Part shown: positions 17,620-25,486 of the stretch, in pieces
Layout: each line of letters opens with the position of its first letter
Numbering within the stretch: the first letter of the stretch is position 1
Origin: Sphingopyxis sp. OAS728
Lineage (GTDB): Bacteria > Pseudomonadota > Alphaproteobacteria > Sphingomonadales > Sphingomonadaceae
NCBI RefSeq assembly: GCF_014873485.1
Contig: NZ_JADBDT010000001.1
Coordinates: forward strand, 3,652,501 to 3,716,500
Direction: 5' to 3'
Length of the DNA stretch: 64,000 nt
Program-made: the position numbers and the translations under genes
The notes under the pieces: generated by a model
Databases searched by the model: none
What the model saw: the letters and a program-made list of their open reading frames with translations, nothing else
Told to the model about the DNA's origin: nothing

Positions 17620-18567
17620 ATGAGCAATATTCTTATTCGCCGACCGGGTCTGGCCTCGAGCGCCCTCCTCGCATTCGCTCTTGCCGCCGGCGCACCGGCG
17701 CATGCCGACGAGGTAGCCAAAACGCCCTATGACATCATCAATACGGCAACCGCCGCTTCGCCGGTCACACCCACTGCTCTGCGCGGCAATGTGACCGTGC
17801 TCGACGGCGCCGGCGGTTCGATCGTCGCACTCGCGGGTCCGCAGGGGCTGCTGCTCGTCGACGACGGCATCGCGGTGTCGCGCGCGAAGATCGAAGAGGT
17901 GCTGACCGGCCTGCGTCCCGGTGGCCTGAACTTCGTTATCAACACGCATTGGCACTGGGATCATACCGACGGCAACGGCTGGGCCCATGAAGATGGTGCG
18001 AAGATCATCGCGCAGCGCAACACCGCCGCGCACCTCGACAAAACGATCCGCGTCGTGGAATGGGGGCACACCTTCGATCCGGTGCCGGCGGGTTACCGTC
18101 CGGCGATGCTCGTCGACGAAGAGAAGGTCATGACCTTCAATGGCGAGACCGTCGAGATCCGCCATTATATGCCCTCGCACACCGATGGCGACCTCTCGGT
18201 CTATTTCCGCAAGGCGAATGTCCTGGCGACCGGCGATACCTGGTGGAACGGCGTCTATCCGTTCATCGACTATGTCGCGGGCGGCAGCATCGACGGCATG
18301 ATCCGTGCGGCCAACTGGAACATCGAGAAGTCGGGGGCGGAAACGATCGTCGTGCCTGGCCACGGCCCGGTCGGATCGCGCGCCGATCTCGTTGCTTTCC
18401 GGGACATGCTGGTCACGATCCGCGACCGCGTCGCGGCGCTGAAGGCGCAGGGCAAGTCGCTCGACGAGACGATCGCTGCCAAGCCGTCGGCCGAATTCGA
18501 CGCGAAATGGGGCGGCGGGGTGATCAACCCGGCGCTGTTCACCCAGCTCGTCTACCGCGGCGTCTGA
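17620..18567 (+). CDS. Exported metallo-beta-lactamase-fold hydrolase
   Basis: MBL-fold enzyme of 315 residues with an N-terminal signal peptide (hydrophobic about 8-27, cleavage near AHA-DE). The zinc motif HWHWDH is at about 110-115; further ligands are the His in YMPSHTDGD, the Asp in ATGDTWWNG and the His in VPGHGPVG. The family includes beta-lactamases, quinoprotein-linked hydrolases and lactonases; the sequence does not decide among them. GGAGTCACATC precedes the chosen ATG; an in-frame start 36 bp upstream exists. It is divergent from the PAS kinase. Confidence 0.88.
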   Translation: MSNILIRRPGLASSALLAFALAAGAPAHADEVAKTPYDIINTATAASPVTPTALRGNVTVLDGAGGSIVALAGPQGLLLVDDGIAVSRAKIEEVLTGLRPGGLNFVINTHWHWDHTDGNGWAHEDGAKIIAQRNTAAHLDKTIRVVEWGHTFDPVPAGYRPAMLVDEEKVMTFNGETVEIRHYMPSHTDGDLSVYFRKANVLATGDTWWNGVYPFIDYVAGGSIDGMIRAANWNIEKSGAETIVVPGHGPVGSRADLVAFRDMLVTIRDRVAALKAQGKSLDETIAAKPSAEFDAKWGGGVINPALFTQLVYRGV

Positions 18568-18584
18568 ACCCTCTCTCCCCCCTG

Positions 18585-18620
18585 GGCGGCGACCGGACCT
18601 CGGTCGTCGCCTTCTTTTTT
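18585..18620 (+). terminator. Rho-independent terminator of the metallo-hydrolase gene
   Basis: Arms GGCGGCGACCG and CGGTCGTCGCC pair at 10 of 11 positions around a 5-nt loop, followed by TTCTTTTTT. It lies just past the stop at 18567 and abuts the convergent YbaK-family gene. Confidence 0.8.
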
Positions 18621-19093
18621 CAGGCGACGAGCGGTGCGGCGATCGCATTGATCGCCGATATGGCCGCCTGGGGCTCGAGCCGAAGCTGAAGTCCGCGCTG
18701 GCCCCCGTTCACATAGATATAAGGCTCGGCAAGCGCGCTTTCCTCGATCGCAGTCGGCACCTGCTTGCGCTGTCCGAAAGGGCTGATGCCGCCGACATGA
18801 TAGCCGGTCAGGCGCTCGGCATCGGCCGGCGCCATCATCGCGGCCGATTTGCCGCCGAGCGCGGCCGCGAGCTTTTTCATCGACACCTCGCGATCGGACG
18901 GGACGATGACGCAGACCGGCTTGCCGTCGACTTTCGCCATCAACGTCTTCAGTACCCGCCGGGGCTCCTCTCCAAGCGCTTCGGCAGCCTGAACGCCGAT
19001 GCGGTCGGCGCCCGGATCATAGTCATACGTGCGGGTCTCGAAGGCGATTCCTGCCTTATCGAGCGCCCTTGTCGCGGGCGTGGTCCGTGCCAT
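18620..19093 (-). CDS. ybaK: YbaK-family Cys-tRNA(Pro) deacylase
   Basis: A 157-residue member of the YbaK/EbsC group, which hydrolyses Cys-tRNA(Pro) made in error by prolyl-tRNA synthetase. Family features are the N-terminal TPATRALDKAGIAFE, VLKTLMAKVDGKPVCVIVPSDREVSMKKLAAALGGK with the conserved Lys, and GYHVGGISPFGQRKQVPT. Length matches the family. The shared upstream region with the hydrolase-OsmC gene holds the best copy of the 16-bp palindrome, about 108 bp away. Confidence 0.93.
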   Translation of the reverse strand: MARTTPATRALDKAGIAFETRTYDYDPGADRIGVQAAEALGEEPRRVLKTLMAKVDGKPVCVIVPSDREVSMKKLAAALGGKSAAMMAPADAERLTGYHVGGISPFGQRKQVPTAIEESALAEPYIYVNGGQRGLQLRLEPQAAISAINAIAAPLVA

Positions 19094-19200
19094 GCCTTCT
19101 CTCCATCAATGGCCCACCGCGTGATTGCGGTTTCCGGGGGCTGGCGCATCGGCGGCCGAACCGGGCGGCGCGGTTAGTCCAAGTCGCGGTGCGGGCAAAT

Positions 19201-19216
19201 TCGTACCTAGGTATGA
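19201..19216. promoter_or_regulatory. 16-bp palindromic operator candidate, site F (best copy)
   Basis: TCGTACCTAGGTATGA, 15 of 16 positions symmetric, with the 10-bp core TACCTAGGTA a perfect palindrome. It lies in the divergent region, 77 bp upstream of the hydrolase-OsmC gene and 108 bp from the ybaK start. Confidence 0.65.
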
Positions 19217-19292
19217 ATAGCGCCGTGGTCGCTCGCGGTGAACAATGATCGCGCATTGGCCGCGCGCGGCGCGGCGGGAAGGAGCCCGACCA

Positions 19293-20489
19293 ATGGCGCA
19301 ATCCTTTGATTTTCTCGGCGCGCGGGGCAATCGCCTCTCCGGACTTGTCGATCGTCCTGCGGTGACGCCGCGCGGATGGGCGATTTTCGCCCACTGCTTC
19401 ACCTGCGGCAAGGACAGCCTTGCTGCGGTGCGGATTGCGCGCGCACTCGCGCGGCAGGGTATCGGTGTGCTGCGGTTTGACTTTGCCGGACTTGGCTCGA
19501 GCGAAGGCGCGTTCGGCGAAACCCGCTTCGCGGATAATGCCGACGACCTGATCGCGGCCGACGTGGCTATGGAAGCGGCGGGCATGCTGCCCACACTCCT
19601 TATCGGCCACAGCTTTGGAGGGGCGGCAGCACTTGCCGCCGCCGGCGCGATGCCGGGGATCAGGGCAGTCGCAACGATTGCAGCACCCGCAGAGGTCCGC
19701 CATGTGCTGCACCTCGTCGACCCGGCGAGCCTGGAACGGATCGACGCCGAGGGACGCGCCGACGTCCTCCTCGCCGGCCGGCACTTCTCGCTCGATCGCA
19801 GCTTCGTTGCGGACGCTCGTCAGCAGGATTTGCTGCCCCGCGTCGCGGCGCTGCACCGGCCGCTCCTGATTCTCCATGCCCCTCGCGACGAACTCGTCGG
19901 CATCGACAACGCCTCGGCGCTGTTCGGTGCCGCGAAGCATCCCAAGAGCTTTGTCTCGCTCGGCGAAGCGGATCATCTTCTCACCGGTCCCGGTGATGCG
20001 GAATTCGCTGCGGCGATGATTGCCGCGTGGGCGCCTCGATATTTGCCAATCCTGGAGGCCGACCTGGAAGCGCCCGACGGCGGCGGCGTTGTCGCCGAAG
20101 AAACTCTTGGCGGCAAATTCCAGCTGGCGATGCGGAGTGGTTCGCACAGCTTCTTCGCCGACGAACCGATTTCCGAAGGTGGACTAGATTCCGGGTTGGC
20201 GCCCTATGAACTGGTATCGGCAGGGCTGGCAGCCTGCACGACGATGACGATGCGTCTTTATGCCGATCGCAAGGGCTTTGGGCTTGGCAAAGCGAGGACG
20301 ATCGTAACGCATGACAAGCGCAGCGGCCAAACCCCGGAAGACGTGTTCACGCGAACGATCGAGCTCGAAGGTAGTTTGTCGGAGGAGGAGCGCGAAAAGA
20401 TCCTGGCGATCGCGGAGCGGTGCCCCATAGATCTAACGCTGGTCCGCGGATCGGAAGTCGTCACGCGCATGGCTGCCGGGCGATACTGA
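19293..20489 (+). CDS. Alpha/beta hydrolase-OsmC fusion protein
   Basis: A 398-residue two-domain protein. Residues 1-250 are an alpha/beta hydrolase with Ser107 in GHSFGGA, an acid in HAPRDELVG and His in EADHLL. Residues about 265-398 are an OsmC-like peroxidase domain with the reactive Cys in LAACTTMTMR and the second Cys in ERCPIDLTL. OsmC proteins reduce organic hydroperoxides with thiols. The fusion is a known architecture in proteobacteria. AAGGAGCCCGACC precedes the ATG. Palindrome site F lies upstream, linking it to the stress regulon. Confidence 0.92.
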   Translation: MAQSFDFLGARGNRLSGLVDRPAVTPRGWAIFAHCFTCGKDSLAAVRIARALARQGIGVLRFDFAGLGSSEGAFGETRFADNADDLIAADVAMEAAGMLPTLLIGHSFGGAAALAAAGAMPGIRAVATIAAPAEVRHVLHLVDPASLERIDAEGRADVLLAGRHFSLDRSFVADARQQDLLPRVAALHRPLLILHAPRDELVGIDNASALFGAAKHPKSFVSLGEADHLLTGPGDAEFAAAMIAAWAPRYLPILEADLEAPDGGGVVAEETLGGKFQLAMRSGSHSFFADEPISEGGLDSGLAPYELVSAGLAACTTMTMRLYADRKGFGLGKARTIVTHDKRSGQTPEDVFTRTIELEGSLSEEEREKILAIAERCPIDLTLVRGSEVVTRMAAGRY

Positions 20490-20922
20490 CGACGCACCGA
20501 ACTCCAATCAGGGATGTCGGCAGACTCTCCCGGGTGATTCTTACTCAGCGTAGTGCCAAATCCGCCGGCCGTCCCAGCGCTCCGAAGTGAAACGTTTATG
20601 GTTGAAAGGAGGGCGCAGCTTTGTCGGCATTCGCTCTGCCGTGAAGGATGAACGCCTTGTCGATTTTGAACACAAGATCGCAAAATGCCTCGCTGAAGCT
20701 CAAACAAATACGGGCCGAAAAACGGGTATTTTCACTGAAGATCGACACAATGTCATTGTTTCACAACGACTTAATTTTCTCGAAAAACACCTGCCGCCCC
20801 AGCCAGCCGGTGCTTAAGTTCTTAATTTTGCTGGCTTGATGAGAATCGCCAGTCAAAATTGTGCACCTAAGTGTGCCAATCGGCTGACGGCCACGGTCGG
20901 ACCGGTGAGGCGGTGGGCAGGG
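20490..20922. other. Gene-poor, AT-rich stretch
   Basis: This 433-bp gap has visibly lower GC than its surroundings from about 20580 to 20870, with runs such as TTAATTTTCT and TTAATTTTG. Two short overlapping frames on the plus strand (20587-20817 and 20648-20839) have no recognisable domain, and I do not call them genes. A 19-bp segment at 20794-20812 recurs exactly at 45453-45471. It may be a remnant of acquired DNA or hold a small RNA. Confidence 0.4.
20794..20812. repeat. 19-bp exact repeat, copy 1
   Basis: CCGCCCCAGCCAGCCGGTG, identical to 45453-45471. Both copies are in intergenic DNA near gene 3' ends, which suggests a dispersed hairpin-type repeat. A second GCTGGCTT nearby could pair with AGCCAGC of this copy. 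Confidence 0.45.
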
Positions 20923-21834
20923 TCAGGGCTCAATGGTGCCGAGTATTGCGACAACAGCAAGGATGCTGGCCGCCGCGCTCGCTTCAAACGCAAGGCTGCG
21001 GCGAACTGCCGCCCGCGAAGGCCCGTCATATGAGGTGGAAAGTGCCGGGGAAAAACGCCAGCGGTTGAGGGCTGCCAGCACGAGCATGCCTGCAAAAAGC
21101 AGTAGCTTGGCGATGAGCAGATACCCATAAGTGGAGCGGAGCATGCTGCCGGCCCGTTCGAGGCCCACGATCATTTCGAAGTTGATCATGCCGGTTGCTG
21201 CGATCGCGATGACGCAACCGGTGCCGACCGGCGCGAAGCGTTCGAGACTTCGCGCCGCCATGTGAGACCTCGGCTGCCCAACACCATCGGCTGCCGGGCG
21301 GAGAAGAATGAGGAATGCGGCGATGGCACCGAGCCATATCCCCGCCGCGATCATGTGGAGGGCATCGGCGGTGCGATGGATGGTTCCGGGGAGCCCCTCG
21401 CTGGCGGCGGCATGACCAGACCAGACGAGGCTGGCAAGGGCGGTTGCCGATGCGAGCGCCAACATGAGGCCTGCGCCTGGCGGGCGCCTGCGGAGCTGCC
21501 CGGCAGCTATGATTGCCACACCCAGCGCCAGAATTCTTACGATCCATGCTTTGCCGACATCGGTTTCGGTCGCCATCGAGACGAACATCGCCGGCGCGAC
21601 ATCGCTGATAGCGACGCCCTGCATACTCGCGGTGAGGGCTAGCATCCCAGCAAGCGACGTAAGTAAGCCGAAGCCACACAGCCAAGGCTGCGCGACCGCG
21701 AGCTCGGCGGAAATGCCGGTGGCGTCATCATCGAGGCCGCGAACCGCATAAAGCGGAAAGGCGGCCAGCCCCACGATCAACATCAGGTCCGCGAACAGGA
21801 GGAACCTGATGCCGATCATGAGGATATCGGCCAT
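20923..21834 (-). CDS. copD: CopD-family copper transport membrane protein
   Basis: Inner-membrane protein of 303 residues with about eight hydrophobic segments. It carries the CopD features: an internal VWSGHAAASEG segment, HRTADALHMIAAGIWLGAIAAFLILL, and FAPVGTGCVIAIAATGMINFEMIVG. CopD takes copper into the cytoplasm in Pseudomonas-type systems, working with periplasmic CopC. It starts 4 bp after the copC stop, so the two form an operon. Confidence 0.88.
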   Translation of the reverse strand: MADILMIGIRFLLFADLMLIVGLAAFPLYAVRGLDDDATGISAELAVAQPWLCGFGLLTSLAGMLALTASMQGVAISDVAPAMFVSMATETDVGKAWIVRILALGVAIIAAGQLRRRPPGAGLMLALASATALASLVWSGHAAASEGLPGTIHRTADALHMIAAGIWLGAIAAFLILLRPAADGVGQPRSHMAARSLERFAPVGTGCVIAIAATGMINFEMIVGLERAGSMLRSTYGYLLIAKLLLFAGMLVLAALNRWRFSPALSTSYDGPSRAAVRRSLAFEASAAASILAVVAILGTIEP

Positions 21835-21838
21835 TGTC

Positions 21839-22231
21839 CTATTTCACAGTGAAGCTGAATTCGCTGCCCATGCGGTGCGTATCGGCGCCAGCGGCCGACC
21901 ATTTGACCTTGTAGGTGCCGGGGACGAGGGCGCGTTTCGGGGTGAGCGTCATTGACTTGCCGTCCTTACCCATCGCAGAGCCGATGGCGATCTTCATCGG
22001 CGGGTGATCGGCCATGCCGGGCATGCCGGTCATCACCAGTTCGGCCTTGACGGTCGAGGCGATCAGCTTTTCGCTGAATTTGAGCTGGATCGAGGTCACC
22101 TTGGTGACCTTGGCATTCGCTGCGGGGGTCGATGCCACGAGTTTGGCATGCGCGAGCGCGGCCGTCGGCGAAAGTGCCAACGCCGCGGCGGCCGCCAGCC
22201 CGGCGAGCGGGGAGAGGGAAAGCTTGATCAT
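21839..22231 (-). CDS. copC: CopC periplasmic copper-binding protein
   Basis: A 130-residue protein with a signal peptide (about 1-27, cleaved after AALA) so that mature CopC starts with His (HAKLVASTPAANA), the known N-terminal copper ligand. MTGMPGMADHPPMK is a Met-rich loop typical of Cu(I) sites, and AGADTHRMGSEFSFTVK carries the C-terminal His. A longer in-frame extension upstream is Ser/Arg-rich and is not accepted. It is divergent from the sigma-factor/copAB operon. Confidence 0.92.
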   Translation of the reverse strand: MIKLSLSPLAGLAAAAALALSPTAALAHAKLVASTPAANAKVTKVTSIQLKFSEKLIASTVKAELVMTGMPGMADHPPMKIAIGSAMGKDGKSMTLTPKRALVPGTYKVKWSAAGADTHRMGSEFSFTVK

Positions 22232-22377
22232 AAAAGGCTCCAATCGGATGGTCTTGCTGCTAATACGCATGGTGATACCGCAGCCCTCAAAGAAACAGAT
22301 CGGGGCGGTTTCGGGAGAGGATGAGGGGTGCCGCGTTCGCGTGCGTATCGCTTTCTGGAAGGACCGGTGAAAAGGGT

Positions 22378-22644
22378 ATGGACGAAGAGCTTCGGAAACT
22401 GAATGTGGGCGCGTTGCCGTCGGCGCTCGACGCGCTCGACGACCGCGTGCTCCTCGCGCTCTCCGTCCGCAAGGCCGAAGCTGCTGCGACGCGCCGCCTG
22501 ATGGCGGTTGCGGCGCTGTTTTCGCTTGGTGGCGGAATGGTCGCAGGTAGCGTGTTCGTGCCGAGCGCGGTTGCGGCGAGCCCGCTGACGCCGCTGATCC
22601 CCGCGAGCCCGCTGGCGCCCTCGGCGATATTGGACGCGCGCTGA
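22378..22644 (+). CDS. Small single-pass membrane protein, CnrY-like anti-sigma candidate
   Basis: An 88-residue protein: a cytosolic N-terminus (MDEELRKLNVGALPSALDALDDRVLLALSVRKAEA) and one membrane helix (about 38-62), then a short Pro-rich periplasmic tail. Build, size and position directly before a periplasmic sensor and an ECF sigma factor match CnrY, the membrane anti-sigma of Cupriavidus. No sequence motif proves homology. The start is uncertain: the ATG at 22378 has AAAAGGG very close, and an ATG at 22321 is in frame. Its stop overlaps the next start by 1 bp. Confidence 0.68.
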   Translation: MDEELRKLNVGALPSALDALDDRVLLALSVRKAEAAATRRLMAVAALFSLGGGMVAGSVFVPSAVAASPLTPLIPASPLAPSAILDAR

Positions 22645-23084
22645 TGACCGCCGCACGCCGGGTAGCAATCATCGGGTTCATCGCGTTCGTGGCGGCGCTC
22701 GCCGGCGTTTTTGTCGGCCGATTGCTCGTCGATGCACCGAAGCCGAGCGAGACCGAGCTGCATGCGCTGCTGCACCGCGAGCTGACGCTCACCGCCGAAC
22801 AGGAGAAGCGGCTGCAGGCGATAGAGGCACGATATTCCGGGCGACGCGAAGCGCTCGAACTCGAAATGCGGGCGTCGAACATCCGTCTGGCGCAGGCAAT
22901 CGAGGCCGAGCATGGCTATGGTCCGCGCGTGACCAAGGCGATCGACGAGACGCATGAGGTGATGGGCGAATTGCAGAAGGAGACGCTGCGCCATCTGTTC
23001 GCAATGCGCAGCGTTCTCGATCGCGATCAGGCTGCAATGTTCGACAAGGTTGTGGTCAAGGCGCTGACCGCCGATGCGAGGTGA
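22644..23084 (+). CDS. Periplasmic heavy-metal sensor, CnrX/ZraP-like
   Basis: A 146-residue protein with an N-terminal membrane anchor (about 7-27) and a periplasmic, all-helical, charged domain (ELTLTAEQEKRLQAIEARY, MRASNIRLAQAIEAEHGYG, AIDETHEVMGELQKETLRHLFAMRSVL). This is the pattern of metal-resistance sensors of the CnrX/ZraP family, which bind metals through His, Glu and Met residues. Its stop overlaps the GTG of the sigma factor. It would relay periplasmic copper to the upstream membrane protein. Confidence 0.82.
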   Translation: MTAARRVAIIGFIAFVAALAGVFVGRLLVDAPKPSETELHALLHRELTLTAEQEKRLQAIEARYSGRREALELEMRASNIRLAQAIEAEHGYGPRVTKAIDETHEVMGELQKETLRHLFAMRSVLDRDQAAMFDKVVVKALTADAR

Positions 23085-23644
23085 CGGGCGATCTGTCGCA
23101 ATGCAGCGACCGCGATCTCGCGGCGCTCGCCCTTTCCGGTCGGCAGGATGCGTATCGCGAGTTTCTGGCGCGCTATAAGGCTGCCGTCTTTCGCCTGATC
23201 CGCAGCAATGTCGGCGACGAGAATGAGGCGATGGACCTGACGCAGGAAAGCTTTGTCGCCGGCTTCGCGGCGCTTGGCCGTTATGATGGCGAGCGACCAT
23301 TCCGCGTCTGGATCTCGCGTATTGCGCTCAACAAATGCCGCGACTGGGCGCGCCGCCGCGCGGTCCGATCCTTCTTCACGCGCGCGCTTCCTCTTGAAGC
23401 CGCGTACGACGTCGCCGGTGAGGGACCAACTGTCGAAGCGGAGGCTGCCGACCGCGCCCAGTTGGCCCGGGTACGGAAGGCGATCGCCGATCTGCCGTCC
23501 AATCTTCGCGAAGTCATCGTATTGCGCGGCGTAGAGGAACTCAGCCAGTCCGAGGCGGCGGAGATGCTGGGCGTCAGCGAGAAGGCGATCGAGACGCGCC
23601 TCTATCGTGCGCGCGGCAGGCTGCGTGAGTTGCTCGGCGAATGA
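23081..23644 (+). CDS. ECF-family RNA polymerase sigma factor
   Basis: Sigma-70 family ECF factor of 187 residues. Region 2: YREFLARYKAAVFRLIRSNVGDENEAMDLTQESFVAGFAAL with RPFRVWISRIALNKCRDWAR. Region 4: LPSNLREVIVLRGVEELSQSEAAEMLGVSEKAIETRLYRARGRL. The GTG start overlaps the preceding TGA (GTGA). It corresponds to CnrH by position and should drive copA-copB and probably its own operon when released. Confidence 0.92.
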   Translation: MTGDLSQCSDRDLAALALSGRQDAYREFLARYKAAVFRLIRSNVGDENEAMDLTQESFVAGFAALGRYDGERPFRVWISRIALNKCRDWARRRAVRSFFTRALPLEAAYDVAGEGPTVEAEAADRAQLARVRKAIADLPSNLREVIVLRGVEELSQSEAAEMLGVSEKAIETRLYRARGRLRELLGE

Positions 23645-23701
23645 GGGACGCATGGGGTGCGTGCGTATGGCTATACAGGTTTGACAGGAAGAAACGGGAT
23701 T

Positions 23702-25486
23702 ATGCAGATCGATCGGCGGCGATTCATTGGCGCGGCAGCAGGCGGCGGGGCGGCGGCGGCGCTTGCCGCATGGATGCCGGCATGGGCGCAGCCGGTTTCG
23801 GCGGGCCTGAAAGCCCAATTGCCGACCGTGTCCGGCGAGGACATCACGCTGCGGATCGCGCGCCAGACGATGCGCGTCGACGGCAAGGTTGCCCGCGCGA
23901 TCGGGATCAACGGGACGATTCCCGGCCCGCTGATCCGCCTGAGGGAAGGGCAAAAGGCGCGGCTGACGGTGGTCAACGAGCTGGACGAAGACAGCTCGAT
24001 CCACTGGCACGGACTGATCCTGCCGTTTCACATGGACGGGGTTCCCGGGGTCAGCTTCCCCGGCATCAAGCCGCGCTCGACCTTCGTTTACGAGTTCCCG
24101 ATCGTCCAGGCCGGCACCTATTGGTACCACAGCCATTCGGGACTGCAGGAACAGATCGGCCATTATGGCCCGATCGTCATCGACCCGAAGGATGCCGACC
24201 CCGTCGGTTATGACCGCGAGCATGTGATCGTGCTGTCGGATCATAGCCGCCTGTCGCCCGAGGCGATCTTCCGCAAACTCAAGGTCAATCCCGGCCACTT
24301 CAACATGCAGCGCCAGACGCTTGGCGGATTACTGACCGGCGAGGATCAGTCGCTGAAGGAGCGGGTCGAGTGGGGCGCGATGCGCATGGACCCCACCGAC
24401 GTTGCCGACGTCAACGGCTCGACCTATACCTTCCTCGTCAACGGCCACGGGCCACGCGACAACTGGACGGCGCTATTCGCGCCCGGCGAGCGGGTGCGGC
24501 TGCGCATCGTCAATGCCTCGGCGATGTCGATCTTCAATGTCCGCATTCCGGGCCTGCGGATGTCGATCGTCCAAGCCGACGGCCTCAATGTCGTGCCGTT
24601 GCCGGTCGACGAGTTCCAGATCGGCGTCGCGGAAACCTATGACGTGATCGTCAACCCGGTCGAGGATCGCGCTTACAGCTTCATCGCCGAAGTCAACGAC
24701 CGGTCGGGCATGGCGCGCGCGACGCTGGCGCCGCGCGCCGGGATGGCGGCCGAGGTTCCGCCGCTGCGCAAGCGTCCGCTCGCGACGATGAAGGACATGG
24801 GCATGGGCGCGATGGGCGGCAGCGGCGATGCGTCGTGCACTGAGGAGCACGCCGCGATGGGGCATTGCACCCCCGCCGCCGATGCGGGCGCCGACCATGC
24901 GGCGATGGGGCATGGCGCGGGCGGGATGAACCACAGCATGCGCGACTTCGACGTCGCGCCGCAGGTCAAGCGCGACCCGAGCGTCCAGTCGATCTCGCCG
25001 ATGCCCGTCGACCGCATGGGCGAGCCGGGGCAGGGGCTGGAGGACGTCGGGCACAAGGTGATGACCTACCGCGACCTCGTCGCGCTCGAGCGCAACCCCG
25101 ACGTGCGTGCGCCGAGCCGCTCGCTCGACATCCATCTGACGGGGAATATGGAACGCTTCATGTGGTCGTTCGACGGCGTGAAGATGTCCGACCATCACGA
25201 GCCGATCCCCTTCATCGAGGGCGAACGCGTGCGCGTGAACCTGATCAACGATTCGATGATGGTCCACCCGATCCACCTCCACGGCCATTTCTTCGAGCTG
25301 GTGACGGGGAAGGGCGACCGCGCACCGCGCAAGCATACCGTGATCGTCCAGCCCGGCGGCATCGCGACCTTCGACTTTACCGCCGACGCGCTCGGCGACT
25401 GGGCGTTTCATTGCCACCTGCTCTATCACATGCACGCCGGGATGATGCGCGTTGTCAGCGTCCGTCCGAAGGAGGACGCAGCATGA
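23702..25486 (+). CDS. copA: Multicopper oxidase CopA (copper resistance)
   Basis: Tat-exported multicopper oxidase, 594 residues. Signal DRRRFIGAAAG at 4-14. Copper-site motifs: HWHG (101-104), WYHSHSG (141-147), HPIHLHGHFF (522-531) and HCHLLYHMHAGMM (570-582). A Met/His-rich insertion (about 360-420, MKDMGMGAMGG then EEHAAMGHC and DHAAMGHG) is typical of CopA and binds extra copper. It oxidises Cu(I) in the periplasm. The start at 23702 is chosen for the Tat signal. Its stop overlaps the copB start. Confidence 0.95.
   Translation: MQIDRRRFIGAAAGGGAAAALAAWMPAWAQPVSAGLKAQLPTVSGEDITLRIARQTMRVDGKVARAIGINGTIPGPLIRLREGQKARLTVVNELDEDSSIHWHGLILPFHMDGVPGVSFPGIKPRSTFVYEFPIVQAGTYWYHSHSGLQEQIGHYGPIVIDPKDADPVGYDREHVIVLSDHSRLSPEAIFRKLKVNPGHFNMQRQTLGGLLTGEDQSLKERVEWGAMRMDPTDVADVNGSTYTFLVNGHGPRDNWTALFAPGERVRLRIVNASAMSIFNVRIPGLRMSIVQADGLNVVPLPVDEFQIGVAETYDVIVNPVEDRAYSFIAEVNDRSGMARATLAPRAGMAAEVPPLRKRPLATMKDMGMGAMGGSGDASCTEEHAAMGHCTPAADAGADHAAMGHGAGGMNHSMRDFDVAPQVKRDPSVQSISPMPVDRMGEPGQGLEDVGHKVMTYRDLVALERNPDVRAPSRSLDIHLTGNMERFMWSFDGVKMSDHHEPIPFIEGERVRVNLINDSMMVHPIHLHGHFFELVTGKGDRAPRKHTVIVQPGGIATFDFTADALGDWAFHCHLLYHMHAGMMRVVSVRPKEDAA

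Noticed and set aside
22232..22882. N-terminal extension of the CopC frame
   Set aside because: The CopC signal peptide starts at 22231; the extension is Ser/Arg-rich and antisense to the small membrane protein and metal-sensor genes.
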